Virus record (IMG/VR): IMGVR_UViG_3300026277_000001
Location: 1 to 22,096 of that record
Strand: one strand, 5' to 3'
Length of the DNA stretch: 22,096 bases
Origin: a virus
Shown: piece by piece, positions 1 to 8,689 of the stretch
Position numbering within the stretch: the stretch's first letter is position 1
Layout of the letters: every line of letters starts with the position of its first letter
The notes under the pieces: model-generated
Told to the model about the DNA's origin: nothing
Database searches by the model: none
The model's input: only the letters and a program-made list of their open reading frames with translations
Position numbers and translations under genes: made by a program

Positions 1-128
1 TAGCCTCCACTGAAAAGGAACCATTTCCCCGCTTCTGTTTGTCCTGAACCACGCTGCAAAACTTGAACCAATTGATTTACATCAGCCGCCAAAACTGTTG
101 AGCCCGTAGTGACCGTATTGAGTGCCAT
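1..128 (-). CDS. Tail protein, N-terminal part (cut by window edge)
   Basis: An open frame starts at ATG 128-126 and runs off the window edge after 42 codons without a stop. The ribosome site GAGGTAA lies just upstream, 6 bases or so before the ATG. The protein begins MALNTVTTGSTVLAADVNQL, followed by VQVLQRGSG. The pattern 'aaDVNQLVQ.L.G' is common at the start of phage tail-fibre and tail-tip proteins, where it leads into a beta-rich body. It follows the 199-aa tail gene by 10 bases and is the last gene of the visible tail module. What is seen is only the start; a role in the tail tip or fibre is inferred from this opening and from position. Confidence 0.6.
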   Translation of the reverse strand, partial: MALNTVTTGSTVLAADVNQLVQVLQRGSGQTEAGKWFLFSGG

Positions 129-138
129 TTATCTTACC

Positions 139-738
139 TCACCGTATAGTCATCAAATAGTCGTTAGTTATGGCTTGCCCGTTAATCTTAGGATACGTAT
201 ATAGCGTATGTGTCATTAAAGTACCTGAACCTAGTGTAGCAGTTGCATTTATGCCGTAAAACCCACAATTTGTATAGTTACCGTTTGCCTGACTGGGACC
301 GAAATATGTGCTAACATTTACCTGCTGACCAGTGATAACCACAGATGTAGGTACCGCTCTAAATATTTCCGTTTGGACTTGGTTATCACCAGGGCTTACC
401 GACGTGATGGGGAACGTCCCGACTGAGAAGTATTGAGCAAAAGCACCAATAACAGCGTTATTTGAAGCGGCAAAATTGAGAAGCTGAGCACGCCCCGGGG
501 TCATCAAGTCGTTCTTGTGGCGTGCTACTGTGTAGCGATCTCTCTCCTTTTCTGACAATCTGGGCCACCATTCCAGAAAGTCAGGTAGTTCAATCCCAGA
601 AGGTAGTTCCCTGGCATGCACAATCCCAACAAAACGAATGACTTCCCCGCCTACAAGCAGCCGAATAAGAGCATCTTTTATATTCTCTTGTACTTCTCTT
701 GCACTTGGTATATGCAGTCTTCTTATAAAATCAGCCAT
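139..738 (-). CDS. Tail-tip/fibre-associated protein, 199 aa
   Basis: The start is taken at ATG 738-736 because AGGAG lies 8 bases ahead of it and it begins 3 bases before the hub stop codon. The same frame stays open up to position 900 but that extension only overlaps the hub gene. The first 85 residues are helical and charged (MADFIRRLHIPSAREVQENI at the start, then a Trp-rich LEWWPRLSEKERD stretch). From about residue 85 it becomes beta-rich, with the pattern 'lmTpgRAqLLnfaasn...EifRavpTsvvitGqqvnvstyFg...GtLmtHtLy.ypKi.gq', resembling C-terminal modules of phage tail proteins that sit beside the fibre. No catalytic motif is visible. Position directly after the hub supports a tail-tip role. 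The specific function is unknown. Confidence 0.7.
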   Translation of the reverse strand: MADFIRRLHIPSAREVQENIKDALIRLLVGGEVIRFVGIVHARELPSGIELPDFLEWWPRLSEKERDRYTVARHKNDLMTPGRAQLLNFAASNNAVIGAFAQYFSVGTFPITSVSPGDNQVQTEIFRAVPTSVVITGQQVNVSTYFGPSQANGNYTNCGFYGINATATLGSGTLMTHTLYTYPKINGQAITNDYLMTIR

Positions 739-2893
739 ACACTGTACTCCTGCCATATTGAGCCGTACCGTATACACCTGTAGAGCCGCCGTAAGCACTC
801 GCGCCGTACACAGCAGTACCGTAAGTACTTGTTGAGAAGCTTGCCGCAGGTACCGCAGATATTGAGTCTCTATAGGACATAGTTTCAATTGCCACCACAT
901 CTATCTGTTGAGGAGCTGTTACACCGGATACTGTGATACTCCTATTCATCGCTTTGTTAGCATTTCGCAAGTGATCTATAATGCTTGGATTAAACGAGCC
1001 TAGAACATAATCATATTCATTGATACCGTTCCCCAAATGCCGACCTTTTACGGATTGGATGACATATGGCTTGTTGATAATGCCGCTCCGAGCATGTGTG
1101 ATATAGACAGCTACACCCGCCGGTGCGAACTGTTCGCTGGTAGCCTTCAGGATCTCCCTTGGATTCCCGCTCTTTGCTATCTCAGCAAGGCCTCTTTGAG
1201 TCGCACTGGTCAGCGAAATGATGTTGGTGTCGTTCACTTTGCTATCAAACAGCGGGATAGCATAGGCTGGTAAGGAAGGAAGCCCTGAGCCTTGCATGAT
1301 AGCCTGCGTGCTCACCGGAGCTTCGTAGCCATAGACCGCTGTGATATTGTTCGTGCCGCTGGGAGGCGCAGCATTGAATTGCAACTGCTTGGTAGTCTTG
1401 TTCATCAATACATCGTATTGCCCTGTAAACCCGTCTCTTCCAGCAATACCCACGCGTTGTGTTACCCCAGCAGACACAAGCGAATTCATCGAATATGGAG
1501 TATTGGTAAGTGTAAATATCTTATTGGAGCCATTCCCACTAAATGTCTCATATGCCGTTGCAATGAATTTACCACCTGTGATCTTAATCCTACGCTTTAC
1601 CTGCGTACCGTCTTTCTTGTAGTTGTACACAGAATACGGGAAAGAGGCTGATTCATCTGGTGCTTCTGTAAGGGTAAATTGAGCGACATTGTAGAACTCA
1701 GGCTGGTATCTGAGGGTGTAGTACATATCGACAAATGACACAAAGCCGGATTTATCAGTAAGACCGTTGGCTACTTCTCTGAGTGAATTGTCACCATAAG
1801 TGATCGAATCTTCTGTGATGCCTGTTTGGATTGGAGCTGCGCTACTGCTATTGGGTGCAACAGTCGAGAGCTGGCCCGGGAAATAGGTGCTGACCAGTGT
1901 GGTGAGAATGGTAGCATCAGTCTGACCAGTGAAGACCGCATTGATATTTCCATTTTCAAGCTGAGCCCCCGGGCCAGCACACGAGATGTGCCACACACGG
2001 TTAGGGCCATCATAATCCACATTGAAGTCATCAATGTAGCCTGAGAAGATCCTGCAGGTCCTGGACACCGTGAAATCTGGCATCTGCGAGCAGTTCACCT
2101 GATTGTAGTTGCAGTCAGGAGTTGGGTAGCTCACATTCCAATCTACTGACGTGTCTGAGAAGTACATCGGCTCGAGTTGGAAGGTGGCTATCTTGAGCGT
2201 CCCTGAATTGCTCGCAGCCACCATAGTTTCCCCGCCGAGTGAGACTCTGATATTAGCAGATCCCGGGGGTGCAGTTGCCTGGAGAGATACACGCGCATTG
2301 GAGAGCACTCCATCCTGATTGGTGATCGTGATGCCATTATTGCTATATTCTACTGGTGCTCCAAAGGCACGTAAGGCATAATTGCCTATGATGGTATTGC
2401 CTGAGCTATCCAAGAATTCGATAATCATCACGGTACGGCAATTCACCAAGGCAGTCGCTATGGTGACATAGGCCGAGAGCATGTACTTCTGTCCAGGGTG
2501 AACATAGCCGTTAGGAGTTGTCTGCTGTAGGAGGCCCGCGCCGAGTGCAGAGTTGTTGAAGATCATCTGCATTTCGAATGCTTGTGTGTATGAAATAAGC
2601 CCCGCGTGCGTACCGCTTGTACTCCATGGCGACGTGTTGATGGTCATCGCCTTTTGCAGCATATTGTGAGAAGGCACGGTAGGGACAGTTATAGCAGGAT
2701 TGAAGGTAGGTGCGTCTGGTGCATTCTCATCCCATAGAATACATTCCATACCCCAATCGAAGTTGAGTAGGCATCCATCGTCTATCACATCAAAATTAGC
2801 TTTTGGAAGCTGGTCATTGATTGCCTGGTCAAAGTTTATCGTGTTTTGTACATACCGAGTGACGTCTTTGCCATCTACAACCGTTAAAGTCAT
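731..2893 (-). CDS. Baseplate hub / tail-tip protein with carbohydrate-binding-like insert
   Basis: A 720-aa protein whose ATG overlaps the tape-measure stop by 4 bases (ATGA), implying coupled translation. Residues 1-58 and about 276-310 look like two halves of one beta domain of phage hub/minor tail proteins ('VTRYVQNTINFDQAI' early, then 'CRIFSGYIDDFNVDYDGPNRVWHISC'). Between them, residues about 63-265 form a jelly-roll-like stretch resembling carbohydrate-binding modules ('Y.HPGQKYMLSAYVTIA', 'NIRVSLGGETM', 'TLKIATFQLEPM'). The rest is beta-rich and typical of hub proteins. The last 37 residues are a low-complexity tail with six YG pairs. As the first large gene after the tape measure it should form the distal tail or hub. 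Sugar binding is inferred from pattern alone. Confidence 0.75.
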   Translation of the reverse strand: MTLTVVDGKDVTRYVQNTINFDQAINDQLPKANFDVIDDGCLLNFDWGMECILWDENAPDAPTFNPAITVPTVPSHNMLQKAMTINTSPWSTSGTHAGLISYTQAFEMQMIFNNSALGAGLLQQTTPNGYVHPGQKYMLSAYVTIATALVNCRTVMIIEFLDSSGNTIIGNYALRAFGAPVEYSNNGITITNQDGVLSNARVSLQATAPPGSANIRVSLGGETMVAASNSGTLKIATFQLEPMYFSDTSVDWNVSYPTPDCNYNQVNCSQMPDFTVSRTCRIFSGYIDDFNVDYDGPNRVWHISCAGPGAQLENGNINAVFTGQTDATILTTLVSTYFPGQLSTVAPNSSSAAPIQTGITEDSITYGDNSLREVANGLTDKSGFVSFVDMYYTLRYQPEFYNVAQFTLTEAPDESASFPYSVYNYKKDGTQVKRRIKITGGKFIATAYETFSGNGSNKIFTLTNTPYSMNSLVSAGVTQRVGIAGRDGFTGQYDVLMNKTTKQLQFNAAPPSGTNNITAVYGYEAPVSTQAIMQGSGLPSLPAYAIPLFDSKVNDTNIISLTSATQRGLAEIAKSGNPREILKATSEQFAPAGVAVYITHARSGIINKPYVIQSVKGRHLGNGINEYDYVLGSFNPSIIDHLRNANKAMNRSITVSGVTAPQQIDVVAIETMSYRDSISAVPAASFSTSTYGTAVYGASAYGGSTGVYGTAQYGRSTVYG

Positions 2894-5800
2894 GTTCTAC
2901 CCCCTGACGCCCACGATACCAGAACACCACTTCTATTCAATTCCTTCGTTAGTTCGTCCTTTACCTTATCCGCAATGTCTTGCGCTTCGTTACGAGAACG
3001 TCCGGGAGCATTGACGGTAACGTTGATGGTGTTATTGTTCACAGTGACCGAACTGCTCCCTACAGAGGCTGGGCTCTTGCCCACAAACGAGCTGCCTACG
3101 TTGGTATTGAGACCCGGAGACTTCAGAGAGTGCAGGACCTGATTATTGATCGTTGCGTCCAGAGCGGGTACACCTTTGAGCATGCCCTCACTTATCTGTT
3201 CTGTGATCATCTGACCTTGCTTGGCTAGATCTTTCAATGGGCCGACTTTTGCAGGACTATGTGGGAGATGGTCACGTATCTGCTGTCCCACCCACCCTAC
3301 AGCATCAGTTACCCAATGTACAGCGGCCCTGATCCCATCCCCGATACTTTTTACAATATTTGATCCTGCATTCCATGCGTCTGTTTTGACGGTATTCCAA
3401 ATGCCCATGACCTGACCTGGCAGACCTTGAAGGAAGCCCATGATCCGGCCCGGCAAGGACTGCCAGAAGCTCACAATATTGTTGATCGTGGCACTAACTG
3501 TTACAACTGCTGCTGCCCATAATGCCCTAAAATAATTGAGCACACCAGTTACCAGGAACATGACGAAACCTATCACTCTTCCTGGTAAACCTGCAAACCA
3601 TGCAATAATCCCGTTTATCATATCTGGAATGATGCTATGCCCAACAAGCGCGTTGTAGAGATGTATGAAAAAGCCAATAACGCCCATAACGAAGCCAGAC
3701 AAGATACCCCACACGGTCCATACGATCGCCCAGAATAGACCTGCGATCAGATTGCCGATGCCACCAAGCATGTTGAGGATGCCATACCAGGCCACAAGCA
3801 GGTCAGCTCCGAGCTTATCCCACTGGCCTGTGAAGAGATCGACAATGAACGCAAGAATGCCAGACACGAATTGAACTAAACCACCAACAAACTGGATAAC
3901 GCCGCCTAAAACTTGCGCCAAACCAATGAGGAGCCCTGCAAAACCCTTAGCAAGCCCGGTGATGATCCCAACGAGCAGGCCAAGCGCCACAACAAGGATA
4001 ACTCCTGCAACCATAGCCAGGGCTCCGAGTAGCATCATGAGCGGTTCGACCACTGGTTGCAATCCTGAGAATGCAGGTATAAGCTGTGCTTGCCAGACAT
4101 GCACAAGCTCATCCCAGACTGGCTTGAATTCTGTTGCAATGAAGGAGCCAAGCAATTGCATGCCAGACCAGAGCCAGAGAAGCACTGGCATTATGGCGTG
4201 AATAGCTGAAACGGTACCCGATTGTAGGCTCTGCCATAGCGCAATAGCACCATTGACCACGGCTTCATTCTGGATAATAGAGTTTTGCTGCTGCATTGCC
4301 TGTTCTACACCATTTTTTTGCCTGTTTATAGCAGCAACAACCCCATCCGCTTGCTTTTTAGCATGGTCGATAGACTTGAGCCTTAGTTCCAACGCCTCAA
4401 GAGCACCTTCAGTATGTGCATGGTGCATCTCGTTTATGACACCTGCCCGCTGCCTGGAAAGGTTCTTTACAACACCCTCGGACTGAGCAAGAGAATGGTT
4501 GATACTGGTGTCTTTCATCTGAAGCATGTGAAGCTTCGTAGCAGGGTCTAGTTGTTTCAGTTGATCTATCACACTTGCTCTTTGCCATGCAGACGCTTGG
4601 ACGACTCCTCTAGCTTGCGCTTCAGCATTATTGATAGCTGTTAATTTTGCTTTAAGTGTGTTTAAGGTGACAGCATCATGGAAGAAGATCATTTCGCTCT
4701 GAATATGTGCTCTTTGATCTTGGTAGTGTGCAATAAGCTTTTGTTTTTGTTCAATAGTATTGCTGAGTGAGCTTGCTTTCGCTTTTAGTGTTTGCTGTTC
4801 TGCTACAGTACCGATGGCAGTCATAGCTAGCTGTGCTTCATTCTGGAGACTATGGAAAGTATTTTCAGCAGTTTTCATCGCAGGCTTCAGATTATTCTCC
4901 AGCGATAAAGCGAATGATTGAACTGATCCAATCGAATCATCAACAATTGCCTTGAATCCCTTAGAATTGTTATAGAAGTAGATAAAGGCTGCAACAACTG
5001 CTGCTATAGCCGCTGCTACGAGATAGAAAGGCAGTGTAGCACCTATCAGAGTTGCTGCCAGTCCGATCAAGGCAGGGACTACTACTGCCAGGATGAGAGC
5101 AGCGCAGCCAGCCAACACCCCGCTCAGGATAGGGACAAGCAAATTCGCTTTGTCTAGCCAGCTAATAAAATTAGAGAAACCAGTAACCACAGGCATAAGA
5201 GCCCCCATAATCGAGGTGACCATAGGAAGCAGAGCAGTCCCGATCTTGATCTTGAGTACCTCCACTACCTCTTTGGCTTGCTGCATTCTTGTATTCAAGT
5301 TCTGTTGGACTAATTCCCAGCCCTCAACTGATTTGCCCCCGGCTTTAAGTGCTGCCGTGATACTTGATACATTCTTTCTGTAGGCTTCCATGTTTGACCC
5401 GCCAACCTGCAAAGCAACATTCAGACCTGTGGCACCGCCCATGATGTTCTTGAGTGCCGTCGTTGCTTCTATGCTTCCCGCTGGGAACTTCTTGCCAATA
5501 TGCTCCTCTATAAGCTGTAGAGCAGCAGGCAATCCTTTGGTGGAAAGGGTATCTTTGAGGTCCTGAGCCGAGAGTCCTACGGCTTGCATCGACTTTTGTG
5601 CAATTCCAGAAGGAGCTGATAGTGACCGGATAGCATTGGCTAGATTCATCGATGCTCGTTGCGCGGACATACCTGCATTGGTCATCATGGCTATAGCACC
5701 GCCCACGTCTGCAAAGGAGAGACCTGCTTTGACAGCAACAGGCAAAACATTGCCCATTGATCCCGCCAAGTCCTGCATGTGCATCTTTCCCGCCTTTGCT

Positions 5801-6312
5801 GCTGCTACGAGCTCATTTGTTGCTCCTACAGCATTAGAAGCAGGTATATGATAGTCTGTCATGATAGTGGTTAATGCCTTGGTAACCGTGGTCAGATCGG
5901 CATTGTCAGTTTTCGCCCCTTGAGCCGCTGCTCTGAGCACGTTCAGTCCGTCTGCGCCTATCTTGCCGCTCGAATTGATCATGAACATAGCAGAGGTCAG
6001 GTCTTTTGTTGCAGTGCCTGTTTCTATGGCGATGTCTTGGATACCGGACCCTACCATCTTGAGGTTTTTGGGAAGCTCACCTGCACCTGTTACCAGACTG
6101 GTCAGTTGGGACTGAAAGTCCGCTGCAGGTTTGATAGTTGAGGCAATGGCACCCGCTACAAGTGCCGCTCCGCCAGCTGCAAGCAGGAGGCCTGAGCCTG
6201 CCATCGATCCCGATCCACTCAGATCCTGGAGAGATCTGCCAACATTCTTGACAACAGAAGAAGCAAGATCCTTCGCCTGGAGAGCAATACGCAAGTAGAG
6301 ATCATCGCCCAC
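2890..6312 (-). CDS. Tail tape-measure protein
   Basis: A 1140-aa protein, the longest gene here, that sets tail length and occupies the tail-tube lumen. It starts with GTG (6312-6310), with GGAG about 10 bases upstream, and overlaps the frameshifted chaperone frame by 11 bases. Residues about 60-375 match the usual tape-measure core (Ala/Gly-rich, 'ATKDLTSAMFMINSSGKIGADGL', 'MHMQDLAGSMGNVLPVA'; quoted in part). Residues about 390-448 are strongly hydrophobic and likely membrane-active. Residues 514-689 hold four degenerate 44-residue helical repeats. Residues about 700-960 are Gly/Val/Leu-rich with several more hydrophobic stretches. The end ('GDGIRAAVHWVTD...LPHSPAKVGPL') is typical of tape measures in phages of Gram-positive-like hosts. 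Length, composition and place after the chaperone make the call firm. Confidence 0.93.
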   Translation of the reverse strand: MGDDLYLRIALQAKDLASSVVKNVGRSLQDLSGSGSMAGSGLLLAAGGAALVAGAIASTIKPAADFQSQLTSLVTGAGELPKNLKMVGSGIQDIAIETGTATKDLTSAMFMINSSGKIGADGLNVLRAAAQGAKTDNADLTTVTKALTTIMTDYHIPASNAVGATNELVAAAKAGKMHMQDLAGSMGNVLPVAVKAGLSFADVGGAIAMMTNAGMSAQRASMNLANAIRSLSAPSGIAQKSMQAVGLSAQDLKDTLSTKGLPAALQLIEEHIGKKFPAGSIEATTALKNIMGGATGLNVALQVGGSNMEAYRKNVSSITAALKAGGKSVEGWELVQQNLNTRMQQAKEVVEVLKIKIGTALLPMVTSIMGALMPVVTGFSNFISWLDKANLLVPILSGVLAGCAALILAVVVPALIGLAATLIGATLPFYLVAAAIAAVVAAFIYFYNNSKGFKAIVDDSIGSVQSFALSLENNLKPAMKTAENTFHSLQNEAQLAMTAIGTVAEQQTLKAKASSLSNTIEQKQKLIAHYQDQRAHIQSEMIFFHDAVTLNTLKAKLTAINNAEAQARGVVQASAWQRASVIDQLKQLDPATKLHMLQMKDTSINHSLAQSEGVVKNLSRQRAGVINEMHHAHTEGALEALELRLKSIDHAKKQADGVVAAINRQKNGVEQAMQQQNSIIQNEAVVNGAIALWQSLQSGTVSAIHAIMPVLLWLWSGMQLLGSFIATEFKPVWDELVHVWQAQLIPAFSGLQPVVEPLMMLLGALAMVAGVILVVALGLLVGIITGLAKGFAGLLIGLAQVLGGVIQFVGGLVQFVSGILAFIVDLFTGQWDKLGADLLVAWYGILNMLGGIGNLIAGLFWAIVWTVWGILSGFVMGVIGFFIHLYNALVGHSIIPDMINGIIAWFAGLPGRVIGFVMFLVTGVLNYFRALWAAAVVTVSATINNIVSFWQSLPGRIMGFLQGLPGQVMGIWNTVKTDAWNAGSNIVKSIGDGIRAAVHWVTDAVGWVGQQIRDHLPHSPAKVGPLKDLAKQGQMITEQISEGMLKGVPALDATINNQVLHSLKSPGLNTNVGSSFVGKSPASVGSSSVTVNNNTINVTVNAPGRSRNEAQDIADKVKDELTKELNRSGVLVSWASGGRT
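4246..4773 (-). repeat. Four 44-residue repeats within the tape measure
   Basis: Codons for residues 514-689 encode four degenerate units in phase: 514-557, 558-601, 602-645 and 646-689. Shared positions are 'I/L..A..Q..GVV.....QRA.VI..M', for example AQARGVVQASAWQRASVI, AQSEGVVKNLSRQRAGVI and KQADGVVAAINRQKNGVE. The first unit is most diverged (EQKQKLIAHYQDQRAHI). The repeats are helical and are divergent enough at the DNA level to be an old duplication. Confidence 0.75.
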
Positions 6313-6915
6313 TATTCTTGATCTCCTCTCTTTGCGCTTGCTCTTTCTCTTTGTCTACTTGTATCTCAGCCTGGTAACGTATCCATTGCCTATGAGCTTC
6401 TAATCTAGGTGCTCTCATGTAGTCGCTCTTACTACCATAAATATCCCACATGACAGCATCTTTGATTTCAGGTACTAACTCTCCTGATGTGCCTCTATAA
6501 CATTCGAGGCAGGCGGCAAAAAAGTTTGCTCCTCCTCCTCACTCATGTCAGGATTGCGGTCTGCTATTTCCTTTGCAATAAAGTCATAGTAGGTTTTAGG
6601 AAGCTCTTCGACGTTTTCAGGCGAGAAGACTAACGGCATCTCGACGGATGTTCCATCAGCTTGACGAACCGTGTTGAGGATATTCCAGCCCTTGACCATG
6701 CGCTTCAAGGTGGCAAGTTTGACAGAGCCAACCTGTATTTTTACGTTCATGTTCTGCTTGGCAAGCTGTTTGCCGATCTCAGTGCGCACAAGCTGATCCT
6801 GTATCCAGGCGTCATCACCCGCTTTCATCACTGTTTTGATGATGACATACTCACCTGGTTTGAACCATGGCGCTCGTATACTCTCTACTTCGTTAGGATT
6901 AAATCCATTGTTCAT
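6302..6915 (-). CDS. Tail assembly chaperone GT fusion made by -1 frameshift
   Basis: The chaperone G frame carries TTTTTTG at 6523-6517, read ACT TTT TTG in frame 0. Slipping back one base at TTT TTG enters a frame that stays open for 71 more codons (GCC GCC TGC CTC..., through ELVPEIKDAVMWDIYGSKS and a charged helical end QAEIQVDKEKEQAQREEIK) to TGA at 6304-6302. The extension has no good start of its own and fills the otherwise empty 170 bases between the G stop and the tape measure. Lambda gpG/gpGT and most siphoviruses use this arrangement: the rare longer product binds the tape measure and recruits tail-tube subunits. Predicted product is about 204 aa from ATG 6915, or 216 aa from ATG 6951. 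Confidence 0.8.
6475..6915 (-). CDS. Tail assembly chaperone (G-like, unshifted product)
   Basis: This lies between the major tail protein and the tape measure, the standard place for the lambda-G-type chaperone. From ATG 6915-6913 it is 146 aa; I prefer this start because AAGAGGAA precedes it by about 6 bases. Upstream in-frame starts exist (ATG 6951, overlapping the major-tail stop as TGATG, and GTG 6954) but no ribosome site is visible for them, and they would add a basic stretch GILRKIFKRNK. The body is mixed alpha/beta with 'VRTEIGKQLAKQNMNVKIQV' and ends in an acidic 'DMSEEEEQTF' stretch where the frameshift occurs. It should coat the tape measure during tail assembly and not stay in the virion. 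Confidence 0.78.
   Translation of the reverse strand: MNNGFNPNEVESIRAPWFKPGEYVIIKTVMKAGDDAWIQDQLVRTEIGKQLAKQNMNVKIQVGSVKLATLKRMVKGWNILNTVRQADGTSVEMPLVFSPENVEELPKTYYDFIAKEIADRNPDMSEEEEQTFLPPASNVIEAHQES
6517..6523 (-). other. -1 ribosomal frameshift slippery heptamer TTTTTTG
   Basis: Minus-strand T TTT TTG, with frame-0 codons ACT TTT TTG. Both P- and A-site tRNAs can re-pair one base back on TTT TTT. The -1 frame downstream is open for 71 codons to the tape-measure start while frame 0 ends after 13 more codons (TAG 6477-6475). Location near the end of the G gene matches the known tail-chaperone frameshift. Confidence 0.8.
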
Positions 6916-6950
6916 CTTGTTCCTCTTGAATATCTTGCGTAAAATGCCCA

Positions 6951-8672
6951 TCACGCGGCGTAGTTTGGTGGGAGTTGGTTCTGTGATACGAACTTGATTT
7001 CGTAGCCTAGAGTATCTGTGTACTCTGTTGAGAACTTGATCTTTGCCTCAACTCTATCCAACTTACTTGCATCTCTCTTTGCTTCAATGATCTTTGCTGG
7101 GAAAGTAAACGTCCAGTTCTTGAAGTAGGTAGTACCTCCTGTAGTACCCATGTAGATGTTACTCAGGAATTGCGCGACAAGAAGCTGCTTTACATTCTGC
7201 CTGTATTTCTCATACTGTATGAGGTCTTCGAAGAGAATGGTAAGCTCAATCTCAGTTTCGCGTTGTTTCCGGGTGACCGATTGCAAACGCTGACTATTGA
7301 CGGCGGGAAAGTTTCGCGTGCGCGGGATCTTGAAGATAAGCTTCCAGTCCAGGACCTGATTGTATGCGGTAGTGCCTGCTGTACCTGAGAGTGGGTCAAT
7401 AAACCAGGCTGTTTGCCAGCCACCTATACCTACCTCTTGAGGTTGCCAAAGAGCAGAGAGAGCACCTATAGCACCGAATGGAACGTTACCAGCGGTATTT
7501 TCCATATTGAGGGTTGTCCGGTCACCTATGGCCAACTGGTCTTGAGCGCCACCTTTGCAGGTGACCTTGTTCTCCTTTTCAGTACCACCCTCAATAGTGA
7601 CTTCCTCAAAGAAAGTGAGAGGATGTACCAACGCGTCTACGCCCGTATACTGCTCGAGTGTGACCGATTGGAGTATGTCGCCAGCTCCTGTTCCTGCAAG
7701 GCCGACCTGGTAAGTTTCTTGGATACCGATAATGCCGTTAATGGCCACTGAGCCGCCTGTGAGACCGCCGCCGAGTGCTACACCAGTAGCAGCGACACTG
7801 GCAAACACCTGCTGAGTGTAGAAGGTACCGTTTCCGTTGGCAGCCGCTGGCATGCCACAAATAACCGTCTCTGTGATCGTCTGGCCGAAGATGTTTGTAC
7901 CTGTGATGACAACGGTCCCCACTGCTGACGATCCGGTCACAACCAATTGGAGAATTGAGCCAGGGCCTATGGTGTTGGGCTGTGTAGTCAAACTTATTGG
8001 GAAGGTAGCAACAGCCGTTGTGGTCTTCAATACCGTAGGTGATGCTGGTATCGTGGCCTGAGATGGGTTGCTTCCCACAACTGACCGACCAAACCACTCA
8101 GCACAGTTGTCAAGATAGAAGTCCTGTTCGAACTTCCCGACATCGACAACCTTATTCAGGTTCTTAAAGTTGGTATTCCTGGAAAGTGTACCTCTTTGCT
8201 CTTCAGGTGAGTGCTTTGCTATCTTCTCCTCAGGTGTTTCAAGCATCGCTGGCGTTAAGCTGCTAGCCGCTGGTATTGCCCATATCCTGACAATGCCACC
8301 TGTGAGGCCTGTCACTGTCACACCTGAAGCATCTACAGTGCTATATATCCCTGGTGTCACATACTCGAATGGCTGTTGACCTGCGCTGGTAGAGGCAATG
8401 GGTATCGTAGGTGTGGTACTCACCAGTGCGCTTATAGCCTGAGTGAAGTCTTTGCCAGTGACGATTATCGTTCCGGTTGCGAAGTTGCCTCTCACATCAA
8501 TGAGTAGCCTCGCACCTGAGAACACAGACCGGCCCGGTACAGCGTTTGGCTGTGTGGTCAAAGATGCTGGAAGGCTCGACACGGGCGTCGGCCCCAACAC
8601 CAATTGGAGACCAGGATTAGTAAGGCTTTCTAAGGCGATTCCTACCCGGCCCAATGCGGAATTTCCACTCAT
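6951..8672 (-). CDS. Major tail protein (tail tube) with duplicated beta domain
   Basis: 573 aa, far longer than a usual tube protein (about 150-300 aa). The start ATG has AAGAAGGTAAG just upstream. Residues about 320-573 look like the tube domain: 'VTLEQYTGVDALVHPLTFFEEVTIEGG', a charged beta region, and a C-terminal 'KAKIKFSTEYTD'-like end (both shortened or paraphrased from residues 335-560). Residues about 137-200 contain another tube-like segment (LSRNTNFKNLNKVVDVGKFE). Two related beta domains, 34-133 and 224-315, are added. Its place just before the chaperone pair and the tape measure is diagnostic. No ATPase or sheath features appear, supporting a non-contractile tail. Confidence 0.8.
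   Translation of the reverse strand: MSGNSALGRVGIALESLTNPGLQLVLGPTPVSSLPASLTTQPNAVPGRSVFSGARLLIDVRGNFATGTIIVTGKDFTQAISALVSTTPTIPIASTSAGQQPFEYVTPGIYSTVDASGVTVTGLTGGIVRIWAIPAASSLTPAMLETPEEKIAKHSPEEQRGTLSRNTNFKNLNKVVDVGKFEQDFYLDNCAEWFGRSVVGSNPSQATIPASPTVLKTTTAVATFPISLTTQPNTIGPGSILQLVVTGSSAVGTVVITGTNIFGQTITETVICGMPAAANGNGTFYTQQVFASVAATGVALGGGLTGGSVAINGIIGIQETYQVGLAGTGAGDILQSVTLEQYTGVDALVHPLTFFEEVTIEGGTEKENKVTCKGGAQDQLAIGDRTTLNMENTAGNVPFGAIGALSALWQPQEVGIGGWQTAWFIDPLSGTAGTTAYNQVLDWKLIFKIPRTRNFPAVNSQRLQSVTRKQRETEIELTILFEDLIQYEKYRQNVKQLLVAQFLSNIYMGTTGGTTYFKNWTFTFPAKIIEAKRDASKLDRVEAKIKFSTEYTDTLGYEIKFVSQNQLPPNYAA
7728..8573 (-). repeat. Duplicated beta (Ig-like) domain in the major tail protein
   Basis: Copy 1 covers residues 34-133 (8573-8274) and copy 2 residues 224-315 (8003-7728). 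Shared landmarks in order are SLTTQPN, a Gly-rich strand, 'VRGNFATGTIIVTGKD' against 'VTGSSAVGTVVITGTN', and 'VDASGVTVTGLTGG' against 'VAATGVALGGGLTGG'. The copies are spaced by 190 residues, so one sits near the N-terminus and one in the middle of the protein. Confidence 0.8.
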
Positions 8673-8689
8673 GTCTTACCTTCTTTCTT

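Noticed and set aside
739-900. Longer start for the 199-aa tail protein
   Set aside because: The extension lies wholly within the hub gene and the ATG at 738 has a good ribosome site.
7738-8097. 119-codon minus-strand frame within the major tail gene
   Set aside because: It overlaps the repeated beta domains in another frame and has Cys/His-rich nonsense-like composition.
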